Source: Oscillospiraceae bacterium
Lineage (GTDB): Bacteria > Bacillota > Clostridia > Oscillospirales > Acutalibacteraceae
DNA: 64,000 bases
Reading direction: 5' to 3'
Assembly: GCA_910574935.1 (NCBI GenBank)
Contig: CAJTCU010000002.1
Coordinates: 388,156-452,155, forward strand
In this document: positions 17,426 to 25,518 of the stretch, one piece after another
Layout of the letters: every line of letters starts with the position of its first letter
Position numbering within the stretch: position 1 is the first letter of the stretch
Notes under the pieces: generated by a model
What the model was told of the DNA's origin: nothing
The model's database searches: none
Seen by the model: only the letters and a program-made list of their open reading frames with translations
Position numbers and translations under genes: made by a program

Positions 17426-17594
17426 TCTTGATCAGGTTACAACTTTTCTTGAAAAAATATTGGATTAAAAAGCAAGAACAGATTGACGTTGCGTGTGTTT
17501 TCATAAATTAATTATCACAATCCAACGTTTGCTCCAAGATCTTCCGGGATTAATGGCACGGAGCCGGCGCACAATAGTGCTGGGGGTGATATTT

Positions 17595-17789
17595 ATGTTT
17601 CCTTATGCTTGGGGTGCGTGGTCCACAGGAACACCAGCGGGAATGTCTGCCGGGGTACTGCCAGTGTTTCTGAACGGCCGCAGGGATTTACCTGAAGAGG
17701 TGCGGGCGGCGCTGGAAGAGCACCAAGACGAGATCCACAGCGAAGCAGACCTGGAGCGCCTGGTGAATGATTTAATGCTGCGCCGCTAA
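17595..17789 (+). CDS. Small unknown protein
   Basis: ATG 17595 follows GGGGGTGATATTT. The 64-residue product reads MFPYAWGAWSTGTPAGMSAG, then LPEEVRAALEEHQDEIHSEA and LERLVNDLMLRR. The second half is a charged amphipathic helix. An upstream ATG (17496) extends the frame but has no ribosome site. No family recognised; it is the last ORF before tRNA-Pro. Confidence 0.45.
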   Translation: MFPYAWGAWSTGTPAGMSAGVLPVFLNGRRDLPEEVRAALEEHQDEIHSEADLERLVNDLMLRR

Positions 17790-18003
17790 ATTTAGCGAAA
17801 TACAAGAAAAGATGACTGCTCTGGGGGAAAAGTGCTGGCAGCGATAGGTAAAAAACAGCTTGCATGGGTACAGTGCTTTGGGCACTAAAAACAGGTTCCA
17901 GCCATGATGAGGGAAAACGGGGAAGAGCAGGGGCGAAAAATCCCCTGGGTCTTTCCCGTTCTTCAATTCAAGGAGAAAAAGTGAAAAAATTCGAAAAAAA
18001 CAC

Positions 18004-18032
18004 TTGCTTTTTTTTGAAACATGAGGTATAAT
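18004..18032 (+). promoter_or_regulatory. tRNA-Pro promoter
   Basis: TTGCTT (18004-18009), 17 bp, TATAAT (18027-18032), 11 bp before the mature tRNA start. Confidence 0.85.
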
Positions 18033-18043
18033 AGCGATGTTGT

Positions 18044-18119
18044 CCGGGTGTGGCGCAGTTGGTAGCGCGCTTGACTGGGGGTCAAGAGGCCGTGAGTTCA
18101 AGTCTCGCCACTCGGACCA
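18044..18119 (+). tRNA. tRNA-Pro (anticodon GGG)
   Basis: The 76-nt cloverleaf closes with acceptor CCGGGTG/CACTCGG, discriminator A and an encoded CCA. The anticodon arm CTTGA-CTGGGGG-TCAAG carries GGG, reading CCC/CCU proline codons. The T arm has GTTCAAGTC. A terminator hairpin (AAAAAACCGCGC...GCGCGGTTTTTT, 18149-18176) follows. The mobile block starts about 300 bp downstream. Confidence 0.95.
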
Positions 18120-18148
18120 TCCTGTGGATATAAAAAAGATATTCGCTC

Positions 18149-18176
18149 AAAAAACCGCGCTGTGGCGCGGTTTTTT
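18149..18176 (+). terminator. tRNA-Pro terminator
   Basis: ACCGCGC (ending 18160) pairs with GCGCGGT, flanked by A-run and T-run, so it could act in both directions. Confidence 0.8.
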
Positions 18177-18289
18177 GATGCCTGAAAGCCTGGATTTCGA
18201 AAGTGCAAAAACGTGGATGAAAATTTAGCCTTTTGGCTTTGCGGCAGGAACCGAACTCTCACAACAACAGAATAGAACGAAATGAGAGG

Positions 18290-18416
18290 GCCAGCAGGAG
18301 AAAAACCGCTGGCTTTTTTCGCAAAAGACAGTAGTCTTTTGCTTGCATAAGGGCGATAGCCCGTTGCATACATAGCCGGTCGCTGGGGAACTCTCCCCCA
18401 AAACAAGCGACCGGCT
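18290..18416 (+). repeat. Hairpin array E9 upstream of the ArdA-like gene
   Basis: Four hairpins lie in 130 bp: GCCAGC...GCTGGC followed by TTTTTT (18290-18319); GCAAAAGAC-AGTA-GTCTTTTGC (18321-18342); linker TTGCATAAG; GGGC-GATA-GCCC (18351-18362); and AGCCGGTCGCT...AGCGACCGGCT followed by a T-run (18374-18424). The middle pair with its linker has the mini-element architecture. The outer two look like terminators, so the stretch may also be a leader regulating the block at 18445. Confidence 0.68.
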
Positions 18417-18444
18417 TTTTTTATTTCAGGAAGGAGCTGAACCT

Positions 18445-19575
18445 ATGATAACCCTAAAAATCTGGCACGGCCCCATGCGGACCACGTTGACCCTCCCCCT
18501 GCGCGAAGCAGAAATTCAAAAGGCGCTCGTCAAAGCATTCCGCACCGCACCCTTCAAGGTCACCGCCGACGATGTCACCCCAAAGGAACTGGCCATGTTG
18601 AATGGGAAGGAAATTGATCTGGACGAACTGAACTTCCTCGCCAAAAACCTCGATCGGTTCACGTCATACGCGCAAGACCAGTTTTTTGCGGCGGTGCAGG
18701 TGGAGCAGCCATCAGACCTCACAGCCCTCATCAACCTGTCCTTCAACATGGAGAGGTACACGCTGGTGCAAAACGTCACCGACCTGGCCGCTGTGGGCAG
18801 GAAATATCTGCTCAATAAGATGGGTGCTCTGCCCGCCTCGGAGGTTGACAAACTCGACTTTGAGCAGGCGGGCCGTGACCTGCTGACCAGCGGGAATGGG
18901 ACCCCCACCACCTACGGCCTACTCTTCACGAGCAAGGATGTGCCGTACCATGAAGTCTACCACGGCGCAACTTTCCCCTACTGCGAGCCCCGCCGAGACA
19001 TTATCGCTGTCGCGCAGATGGAGTACGGCCCCAAAACCGAGTACCTGTACCTGCCGGAAGATGAACTCGCTGTCATCAAAGCGGCCAGGCGGATGGGTGC
19101 GCCCTCCCCGGATATGTGCAAGGTGGCGTTCACGGATTTCATGCTGGACAATTCCATGTGGACACAGCACCTGGAAACAATGCTGCGGGATCATGGGCTC
19201 GGGGTGGCAAACGAACTGGCTGACGCGTTTCCAAAAACTACTGAGGGCTTTGAAAAGCTGGCGGCGGTCGTAGAATATGCCAACATCTCCAGCAGTGGGG
19301 ACATTATGCGTGTGGCCCGGCATCTGGATGATTTTGTGTTCATCAAAGACGCGGAAACGGATGAGGATGTAGGCCAACATTTTGTGGATCGCCATAGCGA
19401 GTACAGCGCCTCGCCAGAGTTGGCAGACTATATCGACTTTGACGCCCTGGGCAATCAGATCAGTGAGGATCGAGAGGGGCAGTTTGTGGAAGGAGGCTTC
19501 GTCTGCATGGACAGCGGCTGTTCGCTGGAAATGATTTTGGACGATGACCTGGACCTTGCAATGAGGGGGATTTAG
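18445..19575 (+). CDS. ArdA-like anti-restriction protein
   Basis: ATG 18445 follows AGGAAGGAGCTGAACCT. The acidic 376-residue protein has an N-terminal region with LNFLAKNLDRFTSYAQDQFF and a C-terminal half with ANISSSGDIMRVARHLDDF and ELADYIDFDALGNQISEDRE, the YxDxxxxG pattern of ArdA. ArdA proteins mimic DNA with acidic surfaces and block type I restriction enzymes. It leads a tightly spaced run (next gene begins at 19577) that includes two DNA methylases, which fits a role in protecting incoming element DNA. Assignment by pattern only. Confidence 0.7.
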   Translation: MITLKIWHGPMRTTLTLPLREAEIQKALVKAFRTAPFKVTADDVTPKELAMLNGKEIDLDELNFLAKNLDRFTSYAQDQFFAAVQVEQPSDLTALINLSFNMERYTLVQNVTDLAAVGRKYLLNKMGALPASEVDKLDFEQAGRDLLTSGNGTPTTYGLLFTSKDVPYHEVYHGATFPYCEPRRDIIAVAQMEYGPKTEYLYLPEDELAVIKAARRMGAPSPDMCKVAFTDFMLDNSMWTQHLETMLRDHGLGVANELADAFPKTTEGFEKLAAVVEYANISSSGDIMRVARHLDDFVFIKDAETDEDVGQHFVDRHSEYSASPELADYIDFDALGNQISEDREGQFVEGGFVCMDSGCSLEMILDDDLDLAMRGI

Positions 19576-19576
19576 C

Positions 19577-20422
19577 ATGATAAAAGTTAAAATCGCCAAC
19601 AAAAACGGGGCAGAACTTGAGCGGGAACTGCCCAGCGACATTCATCAGCTCTACCATGATATGCGGGATGCCGGTATCAGCAAGCCCCCGAAAAACATCC
19701 TGCTCCATGACGATAAGGACGTGGAAGTCACCCTGTCCTCCGACAGCAAGATCGGCAACCGCCTGCTACGGGTGTTCGGCAAGAACGACACCCTGGCTGA
19801 CGCCAACACCGTGGCCTTCGCCGTCAGCACCGCCAGAGAGGAAATTCTCACAGACCTGGAACAGAACATCGTCCACAACCAGTACCTGACGAAAGAAATG
19901 CTGTTCGATGACATTCGGGAGATGACCCAGGCTGCCGGGCCGGTCAAGCTGACGTTTTATTGCCCCCTGGTGGGCCAACTGGATGACGGCGGGTGCGACG
20001 AGTATATTGAGGTTGGCAGCGGTTTCCTGGCGGCATATCAAGACCAAATCGAGCAGGGCATTGCCGACGAGCAGGCCCCGGAAATGGGTGACATGGCTCA
20101 GTACCTGGACAGAAACGCTGGCGTAGCCGCCAAGCTCATGTCGGCTGTTTGGACGGTGGAGGACATGGACGGCAGGCTTCTGGGGCGTATCGATTGTCAC
20201 CTCAAGGAACCGCTCACGCCGGAAGAAATGGCGGATTTGCGGGAGGAAATTCTTGGACAGTGTTCAGACGGCCTTGGAGAAGGTTTCGAGCAGCGGCCCA
20301 TCGAAACCGACGAGGGCGACCTCTATGTTTCATATTGGAACAGCAGTGATGACTATTTTCTCTGCACTGAGGATGAGTTGGACGAGCACCTGGAACCCCA
20401 TCAAGGGATGGGCGGTATGTAA
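19577..20422 (+). CDS. Conserved acidic mobile-element protein, unknown function
   Basis: A 281-residue acidic protein starting one base after the ArdA-like stop. The N-terminal half has MIKVKIANKNGAELERELPS and a possible all-alpha/beta region; the C-terminal half has YISYWN-like YVSYWNSSDDYFLCTEDELD. I recognise it as the kind of protein that accompanies ArdA in Firmicute elements but cannot name a function. The stop is followed by AAAAGGAGG of the DUF4314 gene. Strict co-transcription with ardA is likely. Confidence 0.6.
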   Translation: MIKVKIANKNGAELERELPSDIHQLYHDMRDAGISKPPKNILLHDDKDVEVTLSSDSKIGNRLLRVFGKNDTLADANTVAFAVSTAREEILTDLEQNIVHNQYLTKEMLFDDIREMTQAAGPVKLTFYCPLVGQLDDGGCDEYIEVGSGFLAAYQDQIEQGIADEQAPEMGDMAQYLDRNAGVAAKLMSAVWTVEDMDGRLLGRIDCHLKEPLTPEEMADLREEILGQCSDGLGEGFEQRPIETDEGDLYVSYWNSSDDYFLCTEDELDEHLEPHQGMGGM

Positions 20423-20437
20423 AAGGAGGTTTTCGAG

Positions 20438-20740
20438 ATGAACGAATGGGATAGGCTGCATCGGATGGCTGAGCGCTACAAGGCCGAGTACCCCAGCGGC
20501 ACACGGATCATGTTGCTGAGCATGGGAAACGACATCCACCGTGTTGAGGATAACACGCGGGGCACTGTGATTGCCGTAGACGATATCGGCACCCTGCACT
20601 GTAAGTTTGACAATGGCCGTGCGCTGGGGATCATCCCCAGCGAGGACTCCTTCCGCAAGCTAACGGAGGAAGAACTGGCAGAGGAGCAGGAGCCGGATAT
20701 GGACGAAGATGAAGATGAAGATTTCGGCATGAGGATGTGA
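20438..20740 (+). CDS. DUF4314-like protein, intact copy
   Basis: A 100-residue protein behind AAAAGGAGGTTTTCGAG. It has the DUF4314 pattern: AERYKAEYPSGTRIMLLSMG, then RGTVIAVDDIGTLHCKFDNG and LGIIPSEDSF, and an acidic tail EPDMDEDEDEDFGMRM. It serves as the intact comparison for the copy at 5812, which carries an extra in-frame insertion between the two blocks. Unknown role; the position between anti-restriction and methylase genes suggests a DNA-protection or transfer accessory. Confidence 0.72.
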   Translation: MNEWDRLHRMAERYKAEYPSGTRIMLLSMGNDIHRVEDNTRGTVIAVDDIGTLHCKFDNGRALGIIPSEDSFRKLTEEELAEEQEPDMDEDEDEDFGMRM

Positions 20741-20775
20741 GGTGAGTGTAATACCGTGAAGTGGTCGGATGGCAG

Positions 20776-21972
20776 ATGGCTATCCGATTTTTTGATATGT
20801 TCGCGGGGATAGGCGGCTTTCGCTCCGGCCTGGCCACTGTGGGCGGCTTTGAGTGTGTCGGTCACTGCGAGATAGATAAGTATGCGAATCAGGCATACAA
20901 CGCCATTTACAATACGGAAAGAGAAGTGTTTTTTGCAGACGCCAGAACCATTGACCCGGCAGCGTTGCCGGATATCGACCTTATTTGCGGCGGCTTCCCT
21001 TGCCAGAGCTTTTCAATCGCTGGAAAACGGCGAGGATTTGCAGATGACGCCAGAGGAACGCTCTTTTTTGAGATTGCCCGTCTTGCCGCCGCTAAAAGAC
21101 CTGCATTTCTGCTGCTTGAGAACGTTCCCGGATTGCTTTCGCATGACAACTGCCGGACATTTGCGACGATCCTCAGTACGCTGGATGAACTGGGGTACGA
21201 TGTCGCGTGGCAGGTGCTTAACAGCAAGGATTTTGGAGTCCCCCAGTCGAGAAAGAGAGTGTATATTGTCGGATATCTTAGAGACCGATGTGCCGGAGAG
21301 GTACTTTCTTTCACAGACACAAATGGAGCGGCTCTTAAGCAAGTCTTACCTGGCCCGGAAGGGTGCCGGGTCTACTCCCCCGCCGGAGTCGCCATCACCC
21401 TGACAAGCACAGCGGGTGGCTTTGGCGGGCGCAGCGGGCTTTATGACGTGAGCCTGCCCATCAAGGTCATGACGAAAACCGGGTACCAGCTCGCCCACCC
21501 CGGCGACAGCATAGACCTGGCCTACGCCACCATGAATACCCGGCGCGGCAGGGTTGGAGATAAGATCGCGCACACTGTTACCCCTGGAAATAATCAGGGG
21601 TATTTTTTTATTGACCTGAACGAAAGCCCTGAATTGACGGAGAATGCAAGGTGTCTGCTAGCTAACCAGGATGCGGGTATTGGCAAGTTCAAGGGCGCGA
21701 GATCGGGTGTTTTTGTGGAAGGACAAGCCCCTTTCGCTGTACCTGTGCGGGACGCGGATGGCAATCTGCATTACGGCAAAGTGAGAAAGCTCATGCCTAT
21801 CGAATGCTGGCGCTTGCAGGGATTTGGTGATGAGCAGTTCCACAAAGCTGCGGATACTGGGCTGTCAGACGCACAGCTCTATAAAATGGCCGGAAATGCT
21901 GTTACAGTGCCTGTTATCTCCGCATTGGGCGAGAAAATAAAAGATATTTACTGGAGGTCATGTCGTGCCTAA
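20776..21972 (+). CDS. DNA (cytosine-5) methyltransferase
   Basis: A 398-residue C5 methylase. Motif I FDMFAGIGGF (residue ~6), motif IV GGFPCQSFS with the catalytic Cys, motif VI LLLENV, motif VIII QSRKRVYIVGY, and the C-terminal GNAVTVPV are all present. It methylates cytosine in a short target that cannot be read from sequence. I prefer ATG 20776 over GTG 20761 because the conserved N-terminus begins there. No restriction endonuclease is adjacent, so it is probably an orphan protecting the element. The stop overlaps the next start by 8 bp. Confidence 0.93.
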   Translation: MAIRFFDMFAGIGGFRSGLATVGGFECVGHCEIDKYANQAYNAIYNTEREVFFADARTIDPAALPDIDLICGGFPCQSFSIAGKRRGFADDARGTLFFEIARLAAAKRPAFLLLENVPGLLSHDNCRTFATILSTLDELGYDVAWQVLNSKDFGVPQSRKRVYIVGYLRDRCAGEVLSFTDTNGAALKQVLPGPEGCRVYSPAGVAITLTSTAGGFGGRSGLYDVSLPIKVMTKTGYQLAHPGDSIDLAYATMNTRRGRVGDKIAHTVTPGNNQGYFFIDLNESPELTENARCLLANQDAGIGKFKGARSGVFVEGQAPFAVPVRDADGNLHYGKVRKLMPIECWRLQGFGDEQFHKAADTGLSDAQLYKMAGNAVTVPVISALGEKIKDIYWRSCRA

Positions 21973-22672
21973 TCATGTAACAAATATCATTGAAATCAAG
22001 GGCGATACCGCCAGGGTCAAAGCCTTGTTTGAGGCCATTAAGAACGATGAATATGGCCTCGGTTCCATCGATTTCAACAAGCTGGCTCCCATGCCGCCGG
22101 AGTTGGCTATTGAGGAAGGAAGCCGCACAGACCGCGGTCTGAAAGCATACAAGGACTTCATAGAAGTCTACACTTTTAACAGCAAAAAAGAGAATTTCGA
22201 CCTGTCCAATATTCCTGAAAAAGCGGAGCAAGCCTTTCTCCGTGTGCGGCCGGATATCGACTCAGCAACGTGGAAGTTAGGAAAACAGGCTTTCCAAAAT
22301 CAGCAGAGATGGGGCTTTACCACCTGGTACGACTGGCGCATCAAGAACTGGGGCACCAAATGGAACGCCTATGGCTACGAGGGCGGCGTTCAGCTTGACG
22401 GCAAATCCCTGCGGTTCCAGACGGCTGGGTCGCCTCCCAAACCCATCGTGACAAAACTCTCCGAAATGTACCCCGACTTGGACTTCACCCACCAGTGGGC
22501 CGACGAGGACATCGGGCAGAATTGCGGCGAGGATGAGTACCACAACGGTTCCCTCTGTGGCGAGTATCGTCCTGCTGGGAGAGAAGCCGTAGAGTATGCC
22601 AACAGCCTGTGGGATAACGATGAACAGGAGGAAGATGAAGATATGGACGAAGAAGAAAGCATGGGGGGCTGA
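21965..22672 (+). CDS. Api92/YubB-like mobile-element protein
   Basis: GTG 21965 follows GGAGGTCAT, inside the end of the methylase gene. The 235-residue product starts MPNHVTNIIEIKGD and has WGFTTWYDWRIKNWGTKWN, the signature of plasmid/ICE proteins with a YubB-like ferredoxin fold (DUF1281-type). The C-terminus is strongly acidic (EEDEDMDEEES). Function unknown; these genes are carried next to anti-restriction genes on conjugative plasmids. Confidence 0.72.
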   Translation: MPNHVTNIIEIKGDTARVKALFEAIKNDEYGLGSIDFNKLAPMPPELAIEEGSRTDRGLKAYKDFIEVYTFNSKKENFDLSNIPEKAEQAFLRVRPDIDSATWKLGKQAFQNQQRWGFTTWYDWRIKNWGTKWNAYGYEGGVQLDGKSLRFQTAGSPPKPIVTKLSEMYPDLDFTHQWADEDIGQNCGEDEYHNGSLCGEYRPAGREAVEYANSLWDNDEQEEDEDMDEEESMGG

Positions 22673-22676
22673 AACT

Positions 22677-23090
22677 ATGAGCATTAAGCATATTTCCACG
22701 GACGACCTGCGCCCCATGGGCAATACAGAAGGGCTTATCCTCCAGGGCTGTGGCGGGGATTTGCAGGAGTGGGTGGACGGCATCAACGAAATGCTCACCG
22801 AGGAAGGTATCCTGCGGGACGGCAGTAAATTCAGCGAGTGTTCGGCTTTTGAGCATGATGGTCTGACCTGTATGCTGTTCCCCTTTAAGGGAGTCCAAGT
22901 GGACATGGGTCGGTTGGCCATCTGGCGGCTGAAAACCCACGATGCTTTTGGCAGTACATGGTTGTCTGACTACGTGCCGAACCGTCTGGGCGGCTTTGAT
23001 AGTTCCCAAATAGAGGAACCTGCAGAAATGGAGGAAGATGAGGGCCTCGACAGCGGGATGTCTATGAAACTAAGTATAGCAAAATTATAA
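22677..23090 (+). CDS. Conserved small mobile-element protein
   Basis: ATG 22677 starts 5 bp after the previous stop. The 137-residue protein has MSIKHISTDDLRPMGNTEGL, LQGCGGDLQEWVDGIN and an acidic tail. No domain recognised. Its acidic C-terminus, like those of its neighbours, might reflect DNA mimicry, but this is speculative. It is the last gene before a terminator. Confidence 0.55.
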   Translation: MSIKHISTDDLRPMGNTEGLILQGCGGDLQEWVDGINEMLTEEGILRDGSKFSECSAFEHDGLTCMLFPFKGVQVDMGRLAIWRLKTHDAFGSTWLSDYVPNRLGGFDSSQIEEPAEMEEDEGLDSGMSMKLSIAKL

Positions 23091-23132
23091 GCCGGTATCA
23101 ATCGTTCAGGAAACGATGGTACCGGCTTTTTT
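23091..23132 (+). terminator. Terminator of the ArdA-methylase run
   Basis: GCCGGTATCAATCGTT pairs with AACGATGGTACCGGC around CAGGA, then TTTTTT. Confidence 0.85.
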
Positions 23133-23176
23133 CGTTTTCTGGACGATTTCCCGGCGTACAAAGGAGATGATGATGT

Positions 23177-24082
23177 ATCAAATCGCCGGTATCGTGGGTG
23201 GGCAATAAAGCGCCCATCCTCCCCATTATCTACAGCTTGTTCCCGTTGCAATACGGCAGGTTTGTGGAGGTGTTCGGCGGCTCTGGGAGCGTGCTGCTGG
23301 GCAAGCCGCCTGACCCCTTCGAGGTCTATAATGACTTTGATAGGAATCTTGTCAACCTGTTTCATTGCATGAAGGAGCGCACCATGGCGACTATCCGGGA
23401 TCTGGACTTTTGCAACCTCAATTCCCGAGCAGATTTTATGGCTATCAAGAAGTTCTTTCAACATGAACAATTCGATGACAGATTCCTGGCAGAAGAAATG
23501 GAGCTAACGGAGGTACTGTTCCCACCGCCAGCAGCGGTGGAATTACGCGCCATCCGGGAGCGTATCACAAAAGACTACGACGTGCGCCGGGCGGCTATGT
23601 ACCTGAAATTATTGCGGTACAGTTATTCCAGCGAAAAAAAATCTTTCGCCTCCCAGCCCTTCGACTTGCGGCGGCTGTTTGGCCTTATCCAGCAGTTAGA
23701 AAACCGGCTGGCCAATGTTGTGGTGGAGAATCAGGACTTTGAAACCCTCATCCACCACTATGACCGGCCCGACACGTTTTTCTACCTGGACCCGCCGTAC
23801 TTCTCTACCGAGGATATGTACGCCGTGGAGTTTGCCTGGGCTGATCATGTGCGGCTGCGGGATGTGGCAAAGGAAATGCAGGGACGGTTCCTGCTCTCAT
23901 ATAACGATTGTGCAGAGATTCGGGAGTTGTACGACGGCTTTCCGGTCTTCGATTTTAAGAGAGTCCACTCCATGGCCCAGCGGTACGAGGCCGGAAAAGA
24001 GTTCAAGGAACTGCTCATTGGAAACTATGACCTGTTCGAGCGGGAAAAGGCAAAGCCCACACAGATGAAATTTGAAATATAG
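23177..24082 (+). CDS. D12-class DNA adenine methyltransferase, start region damaged
   Basis: About 300 residues of a Dam-like D12 methylase: SPVSWVGNKAPILP at the N-terminus, FVEVFGGSGSVLLGK (motif I), and TFFYLDPPYF with catalytic DPPY, ending in MAQRYEAGKEF...LLIGNYD. The conserved SPVSWVGNK block lies upstream of the first in-frame GTG (23198). AAGGAGATGATGATG just before it is in another frame (MMMYQIAGIVGGQ, stop). So either ATC at 23177 starts translation, or one base has been lost near the start. It methylates adenine; the target is unknown. Confidence 0.8.
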   Translation: MKSPVSWVGNKAPILPIIYSLFPLQYGRFVEVFGGSGSVLLGKPPDPFEVYNDFDRNLVNLFHCMKERTMATIRDLDFCNLNSRADFMAIKKFFQHEQFDDRFLAEEMELTEVLFPPPAAVELRAIRERITKDYDVRRAAMYLKLLRYSYSSEKKSFASQPFDLRRLFGLIQQLENRLANVVVENQDFETLIHHYDRPDTFFYLDPPYFSTEDMYAVEFAWADHVRLRDVAKEMQGRFLLSYNDCAEIRELYDGFPVFDFKRVHSMAQRYEAGKEFKELLIGNYDLFEREKAKPTQMKFEI

Positions 24083-24094
24083 GAAGTGATTAAT

Positions 24095-24367
24095 TTGAAA
24101 AATGAACAATTCATTTTGGTGTCCGTGCCTCTGGAAATGTTCCTGGAGGCGGGCATCAACACCGAAAGCATCATTCAGGTGAGCGCCCGTGAGGGCAAGA
24201 TCATCATCGACACCCCGGACAGCACCGAGGATTACGTCTGCGACAGGGACTGCGATAACTGCCCGCTTAACTCCATGCCTTGCGAATTTGATGTGCGAAA
24301 GAGTTGGCACAAGTGCCAACTCTACTGCCCCTGCGAGGCCAACTGCGATGGGAGGAATGACGGATGA
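24095..24367 (+). CDS. Small Cys-rich mobile-element protein
   Basis: TTG 24095 after GGAAGTGATTAA opens a 90-residue protein. The first half (FILVSVPLEMFLEAGIN, IIQVSAREGKIIID) looks like the dimerising strand region of AbrB-type regulators. The second half is Cys-rich (CDRDCDNCPLNSMPC ... CPCEANC) and may bind metal. A 24-bp perfect palindrome (24300-24323) falls in the middle of the Cys-rich part and encodes RKSWHKCQLYC. It overlaps the next gene by 4 bp. Confidence 0.55.
   Translation: MKNEQFILVSVPLEMFLEAGINTESIIQVSAREGKIIIDTPDSTEDYVCDRDCDNCPLNSMPCEFDVRKSWHKCQLYCPCEANCDGRNDG
24300..24323. repeat. Perfect 24-bp palindrome E10 inside a coding region
   Basis: AGAGTTGGCAC-AA-GTGCCAACTCT has an 11-bp stem. 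The GAG...CTC frame and position resemble hairpin B of the mini-elements, but no convincing hairpin A precedes it. Confidence 0.6.
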
Positions 24368-24711
24368 AAAAGCTGCTGCGCATTTTGGGTAAGCGGGGCC
24401 GCATCACCATCCCCTATGAGATCAGGCAGCGGGTGGGGTTTGCTTACAACAACGTACTGTCCTTTACGGAGTCCAGCGATGGCAGGACGGTAATCGTCCA
24501 CAGGGAAAAGCTCTGCGATGACTGCCAGGGTAAGTCAGTGCGGGCCGCAGCAGACGACCGCGCCATGCTCCGTGACCTATTGGACTCTCTCCCCACGGAA
24601 CTCCAGAAAGTGGCGTTCGTGCAGCTTTCAGAGAGCCTGGGCAGGCTGCCCCGCCGCGAAATTCAGAGAAAGAGAGGTACGGCGCTTGCAGATCCGGATA
24701 TTCCAAATTGA
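24364..24711 (+). CDS. AbrB/MazE/SpoVT-type DNA-binding protein
   Basis: ATGA overlap with the previous gene. The 115-residue protein opens with LLRILGKRGRITIPYEIRQR, the swapped-hairpin AbrB fold, and VLSFTESSDGRTVIVHRE. A CDDCQGKS pair and a helical C-terminus (LRDLLDSLPTELQKVAFVQL) follow. It is probably the local transcription regulator of the block. Its 3' end overlaps the next gene's start by 26 bp. Confidence 0.75.
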   Translation: MKKLLRILGKRGRITIPYEIRQRVGFAYNNVLSFTESSDGRTVIVHREKLCDDCQGKSVRAAADDRAMLRDLLDSLPTELQKVAFVQLSESLGRLPRREIQRKRGTALADPDIPN

Positions 24712-25360
24712 CAGCGACTACGACGAGGACAGCTTGAAATTCCGCGGGCTTGAACAGACCATGGAATTGCGCGGGGGAGCTGGCATTGACCCCGGAATCT
24801 ATGAGGAAGTGTTCCGGGGCGACGTGAACTGCAAAGACCTGGAAGAAGTCTACTCCCTGTTCAACATGGGCGGGCACCCTCTGCATCGGGGGCACTCGCT
24901 GTCCATCTCAGACGTGGTGCTGACCGAAAACGGCACGTTTTTCTGCGACCATTTGGGGTTCAAGCAGGTGGATTTCGACCCCGCAAAGGCCCACAAACCA
25001 GACGCTCTCCTGCGGATTGTATATGTGGAACCCGGCAGGCCGCCTTTTGTTAGTGAAGTAGGCCGTGACTTGCTTTCCATGCAAAAGGCCGTGGGCGGCC
25101 CGCTGGAAGTCCTATACAATCAGGACGGCACCGTGCTTCTCTGCAATGACGAGGGCAAGCTGACCGGCTTGGAGGGCAACCGCCATGTGGGCGAAGATAT
25201 CATCGCTGGGCCATTTCTGGTGGTGGGAGATAACGGTGAAAGCCTCCGCTCCCTCACGGATACGGAGGTTGACCGGTATATGGAGCGGTTCGCACAGCCG
25301 GAGAAGATCAGCCAGGAGGAAGTGGAGGAAAGCTCTGGTTTCACATTTATGTCGATGTAA
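24686..25360 (+). CDS. YodL-DUF3846 protein
   Basis: TTG 24686 follows GAGGTACGGCGC within the end of the AbrB-like gene. The 224-residue product has a YodL-like block (GHSLSISDVVLTENGTFFCD, LGFKQVDFDP) at about residues 65-105. A DUF3846-like block follows (MQKAVGGPLEVLYN, ALLCNDEGKL-like VLLCNDEGKLTGLEGNRH, IIAGPFLVVGDNGE). Both domains occur in proteins of conjugative elements; function unknown. Translational coupling with the upstream gene is likely. Confidence 0.75.
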   Translation: MQIRIFQIDSDYDEDSLKFRGLEQTMELRGGAGIDPGIYEEVFRGDVNCKDLEEVYSLFNMGGHPLHRGHSLSISDVVLTENGTFFCDHLGFKQVDFDPAKAHKPDALLRIVYVEPGRPPFVSEVGRDLLSMQKAVGGPLEVLYNQDGTVLLCNDEGKLTGLEGNRHVGEDIIAGPFLVVGDNGESLRSLTDTEVDRYMERFAQPEKISQEEVEESSGFTFMSM

Positions 25361-25518
25361 GGGGAGGCGATAGTCCTGGAAACGATCCGCGCTCCGCCCA
25401 GATCGTCCGGAGTTTTCCGCTGAATCTTTGTTGCATATTTATTCGGGATTGGTCTGGACTTTTCAGAATCTTGTGATATGATTGTGGTCAAGAAAAACTC
25501 CAAGAAAGGATGAAATCT

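Noticed and set aside
18044..18119. tRNA-Pro as attachment site of the 18.4-62 kb island
   Set aside because: No repeat of the tRNA 3' end was found at the right side, no tyrosine integrase is present, and the only integrase is a large serine recombinase, which does not usually use tRNA genes.
21575..21610. CCCCTGG...CAGGGG hairpin with T-run inside the C5 methylase as a terminator
   Set aside because: It encodes a conserved methylase stretch (TVTPGNNQGYFF) in the middle of an intact gene, so the T-run is most simply explained by the Phe-Phe codons.
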